Below the pieces are notes generated by a model, which saw only the letters and a program-made list of their open reading frames with translations, did no database searches and was not told where the DNA came from. DNA of 64,000 nt from Sinorhizobium sp. A49 (GTDB taxonomy: Bacteria; Pseudomonadota; Alphaproteobacteria; Rhizobiales; Rhizobiaceae): NCBI RefSeq assembly GCF_002002725.1, contig NZ_MUNW01000072.1:28208-92207 (forward strand), written 5' to 3'. Positions 24,921 to 33,926 of this stretch are shown here, piece by piece (the first letter of the stretch is position 1; each line of letters begins with the position of its first letter). The translations under genes were made by a program, and so were the position numbers.

Positions 24921-26111
24921 ATGAACACGACCTTGACATCCGTTGGCCCGACCGCAGCAGCGTTCCCCGTCGTGGAACGCATCGAGACCCTGCTCGTCGA
25001 TCTGCCGACCATCCGGCCGCACAAGCTCTCGGTGGCGACCATGAACGGTCAGACCCTGATGCTGGTCAAAGTCTATTGCAGCGACGGCATCGTCGGCATC
25101 GGCGAGGGCACCACGATCGCGGGGCTGGCCTATGGCGGCGAAAGCCCGGAGAGCATGAAGCTCGCGGTCGATACCTATTTTCGGCCGGTCATGGTCGGTC
25201 AGGACGCAACCGCTGTTCGGGCGCTGATGGCGCGCATCGGCAAGATGGTCAAGGAGAACCGCTTCGCCAAATGTGCGGTTGAAACCGCGCTGCTCGATGC
25301 GCATGGCAAGCGGCTCGGCCTGCCCGTCAGCGAGCTGCTGGGTGGGCGCATGCGAAGCCGTCTGCCTGTCGCCTGGACCCTGGCGTCCGGTGATACGAAG
25401 ACCGATATCGCCGAGGCCGAGAAGATGCTCGACCTGCGCCGGCACCGGATTTTCAAGCTGAAGATCGGCGCACGGCCGCTGCGCCAAGACATCGCCCATG
25501 TTGCGGCAATCAAGCGGGCGCTGGGCGAGCGTGCCTCGGTGCGGGTCGATGTGAACATGGCGTGGAGCGAGATAGATGCTGCCTTCGGTATGGCCGCCCT
25601 GGCGGACGCCGGTTGCGACCTGATCGAACAGCCGGTCGCCTCGGCTGCGGCACTGGCGCGGCTCGTGCGTCGCTTTCCCGTCGCGCTGATGGCCGATGAA
25701 TCGCTGCACGGCCCCGAAAGCGCGTTCGAGATCGCGAAAGTCAGCGGTGCGGACGTGTTCGCCGTCAAGATCGAACAAAGCGGCGGGCTGTTCAATGCCC
25801 AGCGGGTGGCGGCGATCGCCGACGCTGCCGGCATCGGCCTTTATGGCGGCACGATGCTCGAAGGAGCCTTCGGCACGGTGGCATCGGCGCAGGTGTTCTC
25901 CACCTTTCCGAACCTTCAATGGGGCACCGAGCTGTTCGGGCCGCTGCTGCTGACGGAAGAGATCCTGGCGACACCGCTCATCTACAGCGAGTTTGAGCTG
26001 ACGGTTCCCTCCGGACCTGGGCTCGGCATCGAACTCGATGAAGAGCGTCTGGCCTTCTTCACGCGCGATGGACTGCGCAAGACAATCAGCGTTGCCGGGC
26101 ACGGAGGCTGA
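24921..26111 (+). CDS. catB: Muconate cycloisomerase
   Basis: A 396-residue enolase-superfamily enzyme converting cis,cis-muconate to muconolactone in the catechol ortho-cleavage pathway. The expected catalytic set is present: the KxK motif in FKLKIG, metal ligands in VDVNMAW, IEQP and ADESL, and the second general base in VKIEQSGG. The start is ATG 24921 (MNTTLTSVG); a TTG-initiated extension from 24879 is less likely. It heads a run of nine pathway genes on the + strand and is separated from the LysR gene by a region carrying the ATAC-N7-GTAT site. Chloromuconate cycloisomerases are similar, but no chlorocatechol genes are here. Confidence 0.94.
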   Translation: MNTTLTSVGPTAAAFPVVERIETLLVDLPTIRPHKLSVATMNGQTLMLVKVYCSDGIVGIGEGTTIAGLAYGGESPESMKLAVDTYFRPVMVGQDATAVRALMARIGKMVKENRFAKCAVETALLDAHGKRLGLPVSELLGGRMRSRLPVAWTLASGDTKTDIAEAEKMLDLRRHRIFKLKIGARPLRQDIAHVAAIKRALGERASVRVDVNMAWSEIDAAFGMAALADAGCDLIEQPVASAAALARLVRRFPVALMADESLHGPESAFEIAKVSGADVFAVKIEQSGGLFNAQRVAAIADAAGIGLYGGTMLEGAFGTVASAQVFSTFPNLQWGTELFGPLLLTEEILATPLIYSEFELTVPSGPGLGIELDEERLAFFTRDGLRKTISVAGHGG

Positions 26112-26113
26112 AC

Positions 26114-26404
26114 ATGCTCTTTCATGTGCGCATGGACGTGAACATTCCAAGCGATCTCCCGCAGGCGGAGCTGGCGGACGTCATCGCCCGGGAAAAGGCC
26201 TATTCGCAGGACCTGCAGAAGAGCGGCAAATGGCGCCACATCTGGCGCATCGTCGGCCAGTACGCGAATTACAGCGTCTTCGACGTCAAGGACAATGCGG
26301 AACTGCACGAGATACTCTCCGGCCTTCCGCTGTTCAAATTCATGGATATCGAGGTGACGCCGCTGGTGCGGCATCCCTCGGCGGTTCGCGACGACGATAG
26401 CTAG
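26114..26404 (+). CDS. catC: Muconolactone delta-isomerase
   Basis: A 96-residue protein of normal length that isomerises muconolactone to 3-oxoadipate enol-lactone. The beginning MLFHVRMDVNIP and the segments REKAYSQDLQKSGKWRHIWR and YSVFDV are the family signature; active enzymes assemble as decamers. It starts two bases after the catB stop, so the two are translationally coupled. Confidence 0.95.
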   Translation: MLFHVRMDVNIPSDLPQAELADVIAREKAYSQDLQKSGKWRHIWRIVGQYANYSVFDVKDNAELHEILSGLPLFKFMDIEVTPLVRHPSAVRDDDS

Positions 26405-26477
26405 ACCATCTTTGGCGCCGCGCCCGGGAGGACGCGAATGGCGCGAATTTATTGAACAATCCAAGAGGAGGATGAAA

Positions 26478-27416
26478 ATGAACGTGCAGATCTTCGACAG
26501 GCCGGAAACACAGGACTTTCTCAAGGTTCTGAGCGGCCTCGGCAACAGCGACGGCAACCCACGCGTCAAGCAGATCGTCCATCGGATCATGTCGGACCTG
26601 TTCAAGGCGATCGACGATCTCGATATCACCCCCGATGAATACTGGACCGGCATTGCCTGGCTCAACGAGATCGGCGCCACCGGCCAGGCGGGGCTGATCT
26701 CGCCCGGTCTCGGCCTCGACCATTTCCTCGACGAGCGCCTCGACGCGATCGATGAGGCTCTCGGCATCGAGAACCCAACCCCACGCACCATCGAAGGCCC
26801 GCTCTATGTGGCAGGCGCGCCGGTATCGCACGGCTTTGCCCGCCTCGACGACGGCACCGACGAAAACGGCCACACCCTGATCATGCATGGCACCGTCTTT
26901 GGCGCCGGCGGCAAGCCTTTGCCGGGCGCCACCGTCGAAGTCTGGCACTGTGATACGCGCGGCTTCTATTCCCATTTCGACCCGACGGGAAAACAGGCGC
27001 CGTTCAACATGCGCCGCACGATCGTCGCGGACGACAAGGGTTGTTACAAGTTCCAGAGCATCGTGCCGCATGGCTATGGCGTGCCACCCGGCAGCCCCAC
27101 CGAGCGGCTGTTGTCGGCACTCGGCCGTCATGGCCAGCGCCCGGCGCATATCCACCTGTTCATCAGCGCCGGCGACCATCGCAAGTTGACGACCCAGATC
27201 AATATCGAAGGCGATCCGCTGGTTGACGACGATTTCGCCTATGCGACGCGAGACGGCCTGGTTCCGGCCGTCACCGAACGGACCGACGAGGCCAGCATCA
27301 AGGCCAACGGTCTGGCCGGACCCTTTGCGGAGATCAGGTTCGACATCCACCTGACGGCCCTGGTCGACGGCATCGACAACCAGGTCAACGAACAGCGCAA
27401 GCGCGCAGCCGCCTGA
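26478..27416 (+). CDS. catA: Catechol 1,2-dioxygenase (intradiol)
   Basis: A 312-residue Fe(III) enzyme opening catechol to cis,cis-muconate. The iron ligands fall exactly at the Acinetobacter numbering: Y164 (RGFYSHF), Y200 (PHGYGVPP), H224 and H226 (RPAHIHLF). The N-terminal helical dimerisation domain occupies about residues 1-105. The start is ATG 26478, with AAGAGGAGG seven bases upstream; an ATG at 26472 is too close to that site and the open frame to 26412 has no signal. It lies 73 bases after catC. The gene order catB-catC-catA puts the ring-cleavage gene after its downstream steps. Confidence 0.96.
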   Translation: MNVQIFDRPETQDFLKVLSGLGNSDGNPRVKQIVHRIMSDLFKAIDDLDITPDEYWTGIAWLNEIGATGQAGLISPGLGLDHFLDERLDAIDEALGIENPTPRTIEGPLYVAGAPVSHGFARLDDGTDENGHTLIMHGTVFGAGGKPLPGATVEVWHCDTRGFYSHFDPTGKQAPFNMRRTIVADDKGCYKFQSIVPHGYGVPPGSPTERLLSALGRHGQRPAHIHLFISAGDHRKLTTQINIEGDPLVDDDFAYATRDGLVPAVTERTDEASIKANGLAGPFAEIRFDIHLTALVDGIDNQVNEQRKRAAA

Positions 27417-27427
27417 GCGGCAAAACC

Positions 27428-27447
27428 GGCGGCCCGGATGGGCCGCC
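27428..27447 (+). other. Strong hairpin in the catA-benA gap
   Basis: GGCGGCCC (27428-27435) and GGGCCGCC (27440-27447) form a perfect 8-bp GC stem around a GGAT tetraloop just after catA. A C-run rather than a T-run follows, so it is not a classic terminator. It may be a processing or stability element, or an attenuator separating cat from ben genes. Confidence 0.6.
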
Positions 27448-27524
27448 CCCCCAACAATCATCGTCATCGACGACTGTGTTGCAAAGGCTGCGCCCGATGG
27501 TGCGCGCTTTGCGGGAGATAGATC

Positions 27525-28883
27525 ATGTCTGCGATCATCGACAAAGCCCGGGACCTCAATCATCTGCTGGCCACCGCCGTGCAGGACGACAAGGAGGCCG
27601 GCATATTCCGTTGCCGCCGCGATATCTTCACCAACGAAGACCTGTTCGAGCTGGAGATGAAGCACATCTTCGAAAGCAACTGGGTCTATCTCGCCCATGA
27701 GAGCCAGATCCCTGACAACAACGACTACTACACGACCACTATCGGTCGGCAGCCGGTGGTCGTCACGCGCGACAAGCACGGCGAACTGCATGCCGTCATC
27801 AACGCCTGCGCCCATCGCGGCGCCATGCTGTGCCGCCGAAAGCACGGCAACAAGGGCAGCTTTACCTGTCCCTTCCATGGCTGGACCTTTTCCAACAACG
27901 GCAAGCTTTTGAAGGTCAAGGACGAGAAGTCGACGCAATATCCGCCGCAGTTTGCCAAAGACGGCTCGCACGACCTGAAGCGCGTCGCAAGGTTCGAGAG
28001 CTATCGCGGCTTCCTGTTCGGCAGCCTCAAGGCGGATGTGCCGACGCTCGAGGACTATCTCGGCGAGACGAAAGTCATCATCGACCAGATCGTCGACCAG
28101 GCGCCCGATGGCCTCGAAGTGCTGCGCGGCAACTCGTCCTACATCTACGACGGCAATTGGAAACTGCAGATGGAGAACGGCTGCGACGGCTATCACGTCA
28201 GCTCCGTGCACTGGAACTACGCCGCCACCATGGGCCGGCGTAACGAGGAGGGTACCAAGGCGGTCGATGCCAACAGCTGGAGCCGCTCGGTCGCAGGGGT
28301 CTACGGGTTCGAAAACGGCCATATCCTGTTGTGGACCAACACCATGAATCCCGAGGTCCGGCCGGTCTACAGCCGGCGGGAGGAGATCACGGCGCGGGTT
28401 GGTGAGGACAAGGCCGATTTCATCGTCAACCAGACGCGCAATCTCTGCCTCTACCCGAATGTCTTCCTGATGGATCAGTTCAGCACCCAGATCCGCGTCA
28501 CACGGCCGATCAGTGTCGACAAGACCGAGATCAGCATCTTCTGCTTCGCGCCGAAAGGTGAGAGCGCCGCCGACCGCGCGTTGCGCATCCGCCAATACGA
28601 GGATTTCTTCAACGTCTCCGGCATGGGCACGTCCGACGACCTGGAGGAATTCCGGGCCTGCCAGCAAGGCTATGCCGGAACGACAGCGCTCTGGAACGAC
28701 CTGTCGCGCGGCGCGCCGTTGTGGATCGATGGCCCCGACGAAAACGCCAAGCGCATGGGCATCGAGCCGTTGTTGTCAGGAGAGCGCAGCGAGGACGAGG
28801 GGCTCTTCGTCCGCCAGCATGAATACTGGGCCAAGGTGATGCGTGACGCGCTGACAGCCGAAAAGAGCGGAGTGGTGGCATGA
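27525..28883 (+). CDS. benA: Benzoate 1,2-dioxygenase large (alpha) subunit
   Basis: A 452-residue Rieske non-haem iron oxygenase subunit. The Rieske [2Fe-2S] ligands are C95-x-H97 and C115-x2-H118. The mononuclear iron site is in [11 protein letters not shown] of the C-terminal catalytic domain. With BenB and the BenC reductase it dihydroxylates benzoate to the cis-diol carboxylate. Toluate dioxygenase (XylX) is a close relative, but the catechol ortho-pathway genes alongside favour benzoate. GGGAGATAG precedes the ATG. Its stop overlaps the benB ATG (ATGA). Confidence 0.95.
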   Translation: MSAIIDKARDLNHLLATAVQDDKEAGIFRCRRDIFTNEDLFELEMKHIFESNWVYLAHESQIPDNNDYYTTTIGRQPVVVTRDKHGELHAVINACAHRGAMLCRRKHGNKGSFTCPFHGWTFSNNGKLLKVKDEKSTQYPPQFAKDGSHDLKRVARFESYRGFLFGSLKADVPTLEDYLGETKVIIDQIVDQAPDGLEVLRGNSSYIYDGNWKLQMENGCDGYHVSSVHWNYAATMGRRNEEGTKAVDANSWSRSVAGVYGFENGHILLWTNTMNPEVRPVYSRREEITARVGEDKADFIVNQTRNLCLYPNVFLMDQFSTQIRVTRPISVDKTEISIFCFAPKGESAADRALRIRQYEDFFNVSGMGTSDDLEEFRACQQGYAGTTALWNDLSRGAPLWIDGPDENAKRMGIEPLLSGERSEDEGLFVRQHEYWAKVMRDALTAEKSGVVA

Positions 28884-29368
28884 GCATTTCCTACGACGCC
28901 ATCTGCACCTTTCTCTATCGCGAAGCGCGCCTTCTGGACGATCGCCAATGGGACGAGTGGCTGACCTGCTATGCCCCGGACGTGACCTACTGGATGCCGG
29001 CCTGGGACGATGATGACCAACTCACCGAGGATCCGCATTCCGAGATTTCGCTGATCTATTACCCAAGCCGCGACGGGCTCGAAGACCGGGTGTTTCGCAT
29101 CAAGACCGAGCGCTCCGGCGCCTCCACGCCGGAGCCGCGCACCAGTCACAATGTGACGAATGTCGAGGTGCTGGAGGATCGGGGCGATGAGGTCGATCTG
29201 CGCTACAACTTCCAGACCTTGAACCATCGCTACAAGGTCACCGACCAGTTCTTCGGAACCATGTTCGTCACGCTGCAAAAGCACGGCGACAGGCTGCTGA
29301 TCGCCAACAAGAAGATCGTGCTGAAGAACGATTACATCCGCCAGGTCGTCGACGTCTATCACCTGTGA
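28880..29368 (+). CDS. benB: Benzoate 1,2-dioxygenase small (beta) subunit
   Basis: A 162-residue beta subunit of ring-hydroxylating dioxygenases (cone/NTF2-like fold), structural partner of BenA in an alpha3beta3 hexamer. The segments [21 protein letters not shown] and DVTYWMPAW are typical. It overlaps the benA stop by four bases and is followed 42 bases later by benC. Confidence 0.95.
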   Translation: MSISYDAICTFLYREARLLDDRQWDEWLTCYAPDVTYWMPAWDDDDQLTEDPHSEISLIYYPSRDGLEDRVFRIKTERSGASTPEPRTSHNVTNVEVLEDRGDEVDLRYNFQTLNHRYKVTDQFFGTMFVTLQKHGDRLLIANKKIVLKNDYIRQVVDVYHL

Positions 29369-29410
29369 CGCGCGTCGGCGGTCGGAACAGGGACTGAAGA
29401 GGAGGGTTCC

Positions 29411-30433
29411 ATGAGCTGCTACAAGATCGCATTGAACTTCGAGGACGGGGTCACCCGTTTCATCGAATGCAAGGCCGGCGAGAAAGTACTCGACGCCGCC
29501 TTCCGCAACAAGATCAACCTGCCGATGGACTGTTCCGACGGCGTGTGCGGCACCTGCAAGTGCCGGGCCGAGAGCGGCAGCTACGACCTGGGCGACGACT
29601 TCATCGACGATGCGTTGACCTCGGATGAGGCCGAGAGCGGCCTCGTGCTGACCTGCCAGATGAAGCCGACGTCGGATTGCGTGGTCGCAGTTCCAACGAC
29701 ATCAGCGGCGTGCAAAACCGGACAACAGAGTTTCGCAGCGACGGTTTCTCGGGTGAGCCCGCACAATGACGCGGCGATCGTTCTCCAGCTCGACGTCGAC
29801 GCAGCCCCCGCCTTCCTGGCTGGCCAATACGCCAACATCGACGTGCCGGGAAGCGGCCAGAGCCGCTCCTACTCGTTCAGCACGGCGCCAGGGCAAGGGC
29901 GCATCGGCTTCCTCATCAAGAAGATCCCCGGTGGGCTGATGAGCAACTGGCTGGAGCACGCCGAGATCGGAACGACGCTGCAACTGACCGGGCCGCTCGG
30001 CAGCTTCTATCTCCGTGAGGTTCAAAGGCCGCTTTTGTTCATCGCCGGCGGTACCGGGCTTGCGCCGTTCCTGTCGATGCTGGAAGTGCTAGCCCGCGAA
30101 AATTCCACGCAACGCATCCACCTGATCTATGGCGTCACGCGCGATCTCGATCTGGTCCTCGTCGACGAGATCGAGGCCTATACAAAGCTGCTTGCCAACT
30201 TCAGCTTTACGACCGTCGTGGCCGAGGAAACCTCCAGCCACCCCCGCAAGGGCTGGGTCACGCAGCACATGCCGGCCGAAATGCTCAACGATGGTGACGT
30301 CGACGTCTATCTCTGCGGCCCGCCGCCGATGGTCGATGCGGTCCGTGGGCATTTCGACGAAAACGGCGTGAGGCCGAATAGCTTCCACTACGAGAAGTTC
30401 ACGCCGAATGCGGTCGCGAAGGTGGCCGCATGA
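29411..30433 (+). CDS. benC: Benzoate 1,2-dioxygenase electron transfer component (ferredoxin-FAD reductase)
   Basis: A 340-residue NADH:acceptor reductase. The N-terminal plant-type ferredoxin domain carries C41-x4-C46-x2-C49 and C82. It is followed by an FAD-binding domain (RSYSFS motif) and an NAD-binding domain (FIAGGTGLAPFLSML, YLCGPPPMVDAV). It passes electrons from NADH to BenAB. AAGAGGAGGG precedes the ATG. The stop overlaps the benD ATG. Confidence 0.95.
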   Translation: MSCYKIALNFEDGVTRFIECKAGEKVLDAAFRNKINLPMDCSDGVCGTCKCRAESGSYDLGDDFIDDALTSDEAESGLVLTCQMKPTSDCVVAVPTTSAACKTGQQSFAATVSRVSPHNDAAIVLQLDVDAAPAFLAGQYANIDVPGSGQSRSYSFSTAPGQGRIGFLIKKIPGGLMSNWLEHAEIGTTLQLTGPLGSFYLREVQRPLLFIAGGTGLAPFLSMLEVLARENSTQRIHLIYGVTRDLDLVLVDEIEAYTKLLANFSFTTVVAEETSSHPRKGWVTQHMPAEMLNDGDVDVYLCGPPPMVDAVRGHFDENGVRPNSFHYEKFTPNAVAKVAA

Positions 30434-31218
30434 GTACGCGGCGCTTTAAAGGTCGCTTTTCCGGCAAGGTGCTGGTGGTGACCGGTGCGGCGCAGGGTAT
30501 CGGTCGTGCGGTGGCGATCCGTGCGGCAGAAGAGGGCGGACGGGTCCTGTTCGTCGACCGCGCCGGCTTCGTCGCCGATGTTGCCACCGAGGCCCGGGAC
30601 GCTGAAACCGCGGCTTTCACCGCCGACCTCGAAACCTATGAAGGGGCTGCAGCTGCAATGCACTTTGCAGCGGAGACCTTCGGCGGCATCGATGTGCTGA
30701 TCAACACGGTCGGTGGGGCAATCCGCATGCGCCCCTACGGCGAATTCGAGCCGCAGCAGATCGATGCGGAAATCCGCCGCTCGCTGATGCCGACGCTCTA
30801 CTGCTGTCACGCCGTATTGCCGCATCTGTTTGCGCGTGGGGGCGGCACGATCGTCAACGTCTCGTCGAATGCAACGCGGGGCATCCACCGTGTGCCCTAT
30901 TCGGCGGCGAAGGGCGGGGTGAACGCCCTGACGCAATCGCTCGCCATGGAACTCGCCGATCGCAACATCCGCGTGGTCGCCACGGCACCGGGAGGCACCG
31001 AGGCGCCGCCGCGCCGCATCCCACGCAATGCCGCGGGCGACAGCGAGGCCGAGAGGGGCTGGATGGGCGAGGTCGTGGAGCAGGTGAAGCAATCCACCTT
31101 CATGAAGCGGTATGGGACCATCGAGGAGCAGGTGGCGCCGATCCTGTTTCTTGCCTCGGATGAGGCGTCCTACATCACGGGAAGCGTGCTTCCCGTCGCC
31201 GGGGGCGACCTCGGCTGA
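30430..31218 (+). CDS. benD: cis-1,6-dihydroxycyclohexa-2,4-diene-1-carboxylate dehydrogenase
   Basis: A 262-residue short-chain dehydrogenase that oxidises and decarboxylates the benzoate cis-diol to catechol with NAD+. The Rossmann motif TGAAQGIG (about 18-25) and the catalytic YSAAK (Y-x3-K, about 157-161) are present, with NVSS upstream as the catalytic Ser strand. It is coupled to benC by a four-base overlap. Confidence 0.94.
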   Translation: MSTRRFKGRFSGKVLVVTGAAQGIGRAVAIRAAEEGGRVLFVDRAGFVADVATEARDAETAAFTADLETYEGAAAAMHFAAETFGGIDVLINTVGGAIRMRPYGEFEPQQIDAEIRRSLMPTLYCCHAVLPHLFARGGGTIVNVSSNATRGIHRVPYSAAKGGVNALTQSLAMELADRNIRVVATAPGGTEAPPRRIPRNAAGDSEAERGWMGEVVEQVKQSTFMKRYGTIEEQVAPILFLASDEASYITGSVLPVAGGDLG

Positions 31219-31262
31219 ACACACAAGACATCCATGCGTAACGGCTTCGGGGAGGAGTGATC

Positions 31263-32609
31263 ATGCGCACCATCGATGTGAATGAAGCGATAGACAACAA
31301 TCCGTTCGGGAGATTCCAGTGGTTGGTGGTCGCACTTTGCGCCCTGCTGCTGATCGTCGACGGCTACGACGTCTTCGTCGCCGGCACCGTGCTGCCGACG
31401 CTGATAGCCGAGTGGGGCCTGAGCAAGCCGCAGGCTGGTGCGCTCCAGGCCTGGGCACTGTTCGGCATGATGTTTGGCGCCCTCTTCTTCGGGTCGCTGG
31501 CCGACAGGATCGGCCGCAAGAAGGGCATAGCGATCAGCTTTCTGCTGTTCACCGTGTCGACACTGCTCACCGGCTTTGCCAACTCGCCCGAGCAGTTCAA
31601 GATCTTTCGGTTCTTTGCCGGTCTTGGTTGCGGCGGGCTAATGCCGAATGCGGTGGCGCTGATGAACGAATATGCGCCCAAGCGCCTTCGCGGCACCATG
31701 GTGGCCATCATGTTCTCCGGCTACTCGGTCGGCGGCATGGTCGCAGCAGGTCTCGGTATCGCTATCATTCCACAATTCGGCTGGAAGCCGATGTTCTTCG
31801 TCGCGGCGCTGCCATTGCTGCTCTTTCCGGTCATCTTGTGGAAGCTGCCGGAATCGCTCGGTTTCCTCATTCGTCAGGGCGAACAGGAGAAGGCGAAACG
31901 GATCTACGCGAAGATCGCGCCTGCAGCAGCCCTTGGCGCCAATGACAGGGGCGCCAATGACAGGCTGGTCTTTTCCGAGGCGAAGGGCGCGTCCGCATCG
32001 ATCGCGGAACTGTTCCGTCACCAGCGCGCGTTGCGCACGCTCATGTTGTGGACCGCCTTTTTCTGCTGCCTGCTGCTCGTCTACCTGCTGTCGTCCTGGT
32101 TGCCGAAGGTGCTGCAGGAAGCCGGCTATGCCGAGAAGGCGAGCCTGCTCAGCCTCTTCTCGCTCAATTTCGGTGGTATGGCCGGCGCGATCGTCGGCGG
32201 CCGGCTAGGCGACCGCTTCGGTCTGCCGAAAGTCGTGGTCGGCTTTTTCGTTGCGGCCACCGCATCCATCGCGCTGATCGGCCTGAACCCGTCGGCGGGG
32301 ATCCTTTTCCTCATGGTCTTCGTCGCCGGCGCCACCACCATCGGCACGCAGATCCTGCTCTATGCCAGCGTCGCGCAACTCTACAATCTCTCGGTCCGCT
32401 CCACCGGGCTTGGCTGGGCATCGGGCGTGGGTCGGATCGGCGCTATCGTCGGCCCGACGCTCGGCGGCGTGCTTCTGGCAAAGGAGTTTCCGCTTCAACA
32501 GAGCTTCCTGATCTTCTCGATCCCGGCGGCAGTCGCCGCGCTTGCCATGCTGGTGTTTGCGATCAGCAATGCCCGCCGATCCGACGTCGCCCGGCTTGCG
32601 ACCGCCTGA
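31263..32609 (+). CDS. benK: MFS aromatic acid:H+ symporter, benzoate uptake (BenK-like)
   Basis: A 448-residue major facilitator with twelve predicted helices. The helix 1 motif DGYDVFVAGTVLP matches the D-G-x-D signature of the aromatic acid:H+ symporter (AAHS) family (PcaK, BenK), and the loop 2-3 motif GSLADRIGRKKG is intact. I chose ATG 31263, seven bases after GGGGAGGAG; a GTG six bases earlier is possible. Its position after benABCD supports benzoate as substrate. Confidence 0.9.
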   Translation: MRTIDVNEAIDNNPFGRFQWLVVALCALLLIVDGYDVFVAGTVLPTLIAEWGLSKPQAGALQAWALFGMMFGALFFGSLADRIGRKKGIAISFLLFTVSTLLTGFANSPEQFKIFRFFAGLGCGGLMPNAVALMNEYAPKRLRGTMVAIMFSGYSVGGMVAAGLGIAIIPQFGWKPMFFVAALPLLLFPVILWKLPESLGFLIRQGEQEKAKRIYAKIAPAAALGANDRGANDRLVFSEAKGASASIAELFRHQRALRTLMLWTAFFCCLLLVYLLSSWLPKVLQEAGYAEKASLLSLFSLNFGGMAGAIVGGRLGDRFGLPKVVVGFFVAATASIALIGLNPSAGILFLMVFVAGATTIGTQILLYASVAQLYNLSVRSTGLGWASGVGRIGAIVGPTLGGVLLAKEFPLQQSFLIFSIPAAVAALAMLVFAISNARRSDVARLATA

Positions 32610-32632
32610 GGCTATCCGGCGAACATGGCAAA

Positions 32633-32702
32633 GCCGATAGCTCGTAGGGGATGGTTCCTCCGCCCATTCTGGCCAGTGCTTAATGGGCGCGGGGCTATCG
32701 GC
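32633..32702 (+). other. Nested stem-loop element in the benK-pcaD gap
   Basis: Two concentric perfect inverted repeats: an outer 9-bp stem (GCCGATAGC at 32633-32641 with GCTATCGGC at 32694-32702) and an inner 8-bp stem (CGCCCATT at 32661-32668 with AATGGGCG at 32682-32689). The apical loop contains the palindrome CTGGCCAG. There is no T-run. It looks like a structured RNA element of about 70 nt in the leader of pcaD. Confidence 0.6.
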
Positions 32703-32748
32703 AATCCGGACACCAATCCCTCACCGCAACCACTGGAGCAATTGAGCT

Positions 32749-33567
32749 TTGGCCTATCTCAAGCTTTCCAATCACCGTCTGCATTACCGCATCGATGGAG
32801 GCGCTGGTGACGACAAACCCTGGCTCGTGTTCTGCAACTCCCTCGGCACTGACATGCATATGTGGGACGCTCAGGTGGATGCCCTATCGGCGCAGTACCG
32901 TATCTTGCGCTACGATTGCCGGGGGCACGGCCGGTCGTCCGCGCCGCCTTCGCCCTATTCTCTTGATGATCTCGGTGGAGATGTGCTTGCGCTGCTGGAT
33001 GCGCTGGGCATCGAGTGGACGCATTTCTGCGGCCTTTCGATCGGCGGTCTTACAGGACAGTGGTTGGGCATTCATGCCGGGGAGCGCTTGAGGAAGCTCG
33101 TCCTGTGCGCGACCGCTGCGAAGATCGGCACTGCGCAAAGCTGGTCGGCTCGCATCGACGCTGTGCAAACCGGCGGGCTGGAGGCACTGGTGCCCGCGAC
33201 GGCAGAGCGTTGGTTCACACCGAAGTTCCGCGCTTGCGAAGCGCGCGCTGTCGCCATGGTGCTCGACAGTTTCGCCGCCACATCGCCCGATGGATATGTA
33301 GGGTGTTGCGCGGCTCTGGCAAAGGCCGACCTGCGGGATGCGCTTGCGCAGATCGAAAACCCGCTGCTTGCCATCTCCGGCGAGCAGGATCCGGTTTGCC
33401 CGCCGGCGGATCTGGACGATATCGCGGCCAGAGTTCGGCGTGGTCGTCACGTGTCGTTGCCGGGGCGGCATATCGTCAATATTGAATCCGCCTCTTCGTT
33501 CAACGCCGTGCTTCTGGAATTCCTTGGGAGCGAGGCCACAACATGCCAATACGAACCTGGCAACTGA
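32749..33567 (+). CDS. pcaD: 3-oxoadipate enol-lactonase
   Basis: A 272-residue alpha/beta hydrolase opening 3-oxoadipate enol-lactone to 3-oxoadipate, the step after CatC. The nucleophile is S97 in GLSIGG, with the acid in SGEQDPVCPP and the base His in LPGRHIVNIE. The start is a TTG (LAYLKLSNHRLHYRIDG), with CTGGAG upstream at normal distance; no ATG fits. It is separated from benK by 139 bases holding a nested stem-loop. It completes benzoate to 3-oxoadipate; the CoA transferase and thiolase (PcaIJF) are not in the window. Confidence 0.92.
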   Translation: MAYLKLSNHRLHYRIDGGAGDDKPWLVFCNSLGTDMHMWDAQVDALSAQYRILRYDCRGHGRSSAPPSPYSLDDLGGDVLALLDALGIEWTHFCGLSIGGLTGQWLGIHAGERLRKLVLCATAAKIGTAQSWSARIDAVQTGGLEALVPATAERWFTPKFRACEARAVAMVLDSFAATSPDGYVGCCAALAKADLRDALAQIENPLLAISGEQDPVCPPADLDDIAARVRRGRHVSLPGRHIVNIESASSFNAVLLEFLGSEATTCQYEPGN

Positions 33568-33926
33568 CGCGGGCTGGCATCATCGGTGAGTCCGCCAAGG
33601 GCTGCAGCTGGCGCCAGATGGCATTGCCGAAGGCGCGGACTTGCGGAAAAAGGCCAAAAAAAAGGGGCCGTCGGAAAACCGCGGCCCTTAAGTGTGAAGG
33701 TCAATAAACCTCCAGAGGGGAACAGCTGCTGCGGCGGAACTGGGAGGAGACCGCCATGTGCATCAGCTGCAGGCGTTATGCTCGTTTTTTGATCACTTGG
33801 AAAACATTTTTTGTGCAATGCAGCTATGCGTGCGTTGCACTGCACCTCGATCCCCGCCGTGCAGGTCGGTGCTTGTTTGCGCGCCGCCCTTGGCGACGTC
33901 GGCCCTTATGGATGCAGCGCCGCCAC
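33568..33926. other. 359-bp gap between pcaD and agpT with a minus-strand terminator, otherwise no supported gene
   Basis: Apart from the terminator at 33656-33689, I see a 10-bp imperfect inverted repeat (GTGCAATGCA 33813-33822 with TGCGTTGCAC 33831-33840) next to a T6 run. I also see a short + frame starting at ATG 33756 behind GGGAGGAGA (MCISCRRYARFLITWKTFF...). That frame runs on antisense into agpT and has no recognisable product, so I do not call it a gene. Confidence 0.5.
33656..33689 (-). terminator. Rho-independent terminator for minus-strand transcripts (agpT side)
   Basis: Read on the minus strand, AAGGGCCGCGG and CCGACGGCCCC form a long GC stem with one bulge around a TTTT loop, followed by eight T residues (the A-run at 33656-33663 on +). 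It lies about 240 bases beyond the agpT stop, and also protects against antisense reading into pcaD. Confidence 0.75.

Noticed and set aside
26340..28667. 775-codon - strand frame opposite catA/benA
   Set aside because: Antisense to clearly identified catA and benA with conserved metal ligands; no start signal or recognisable domain.
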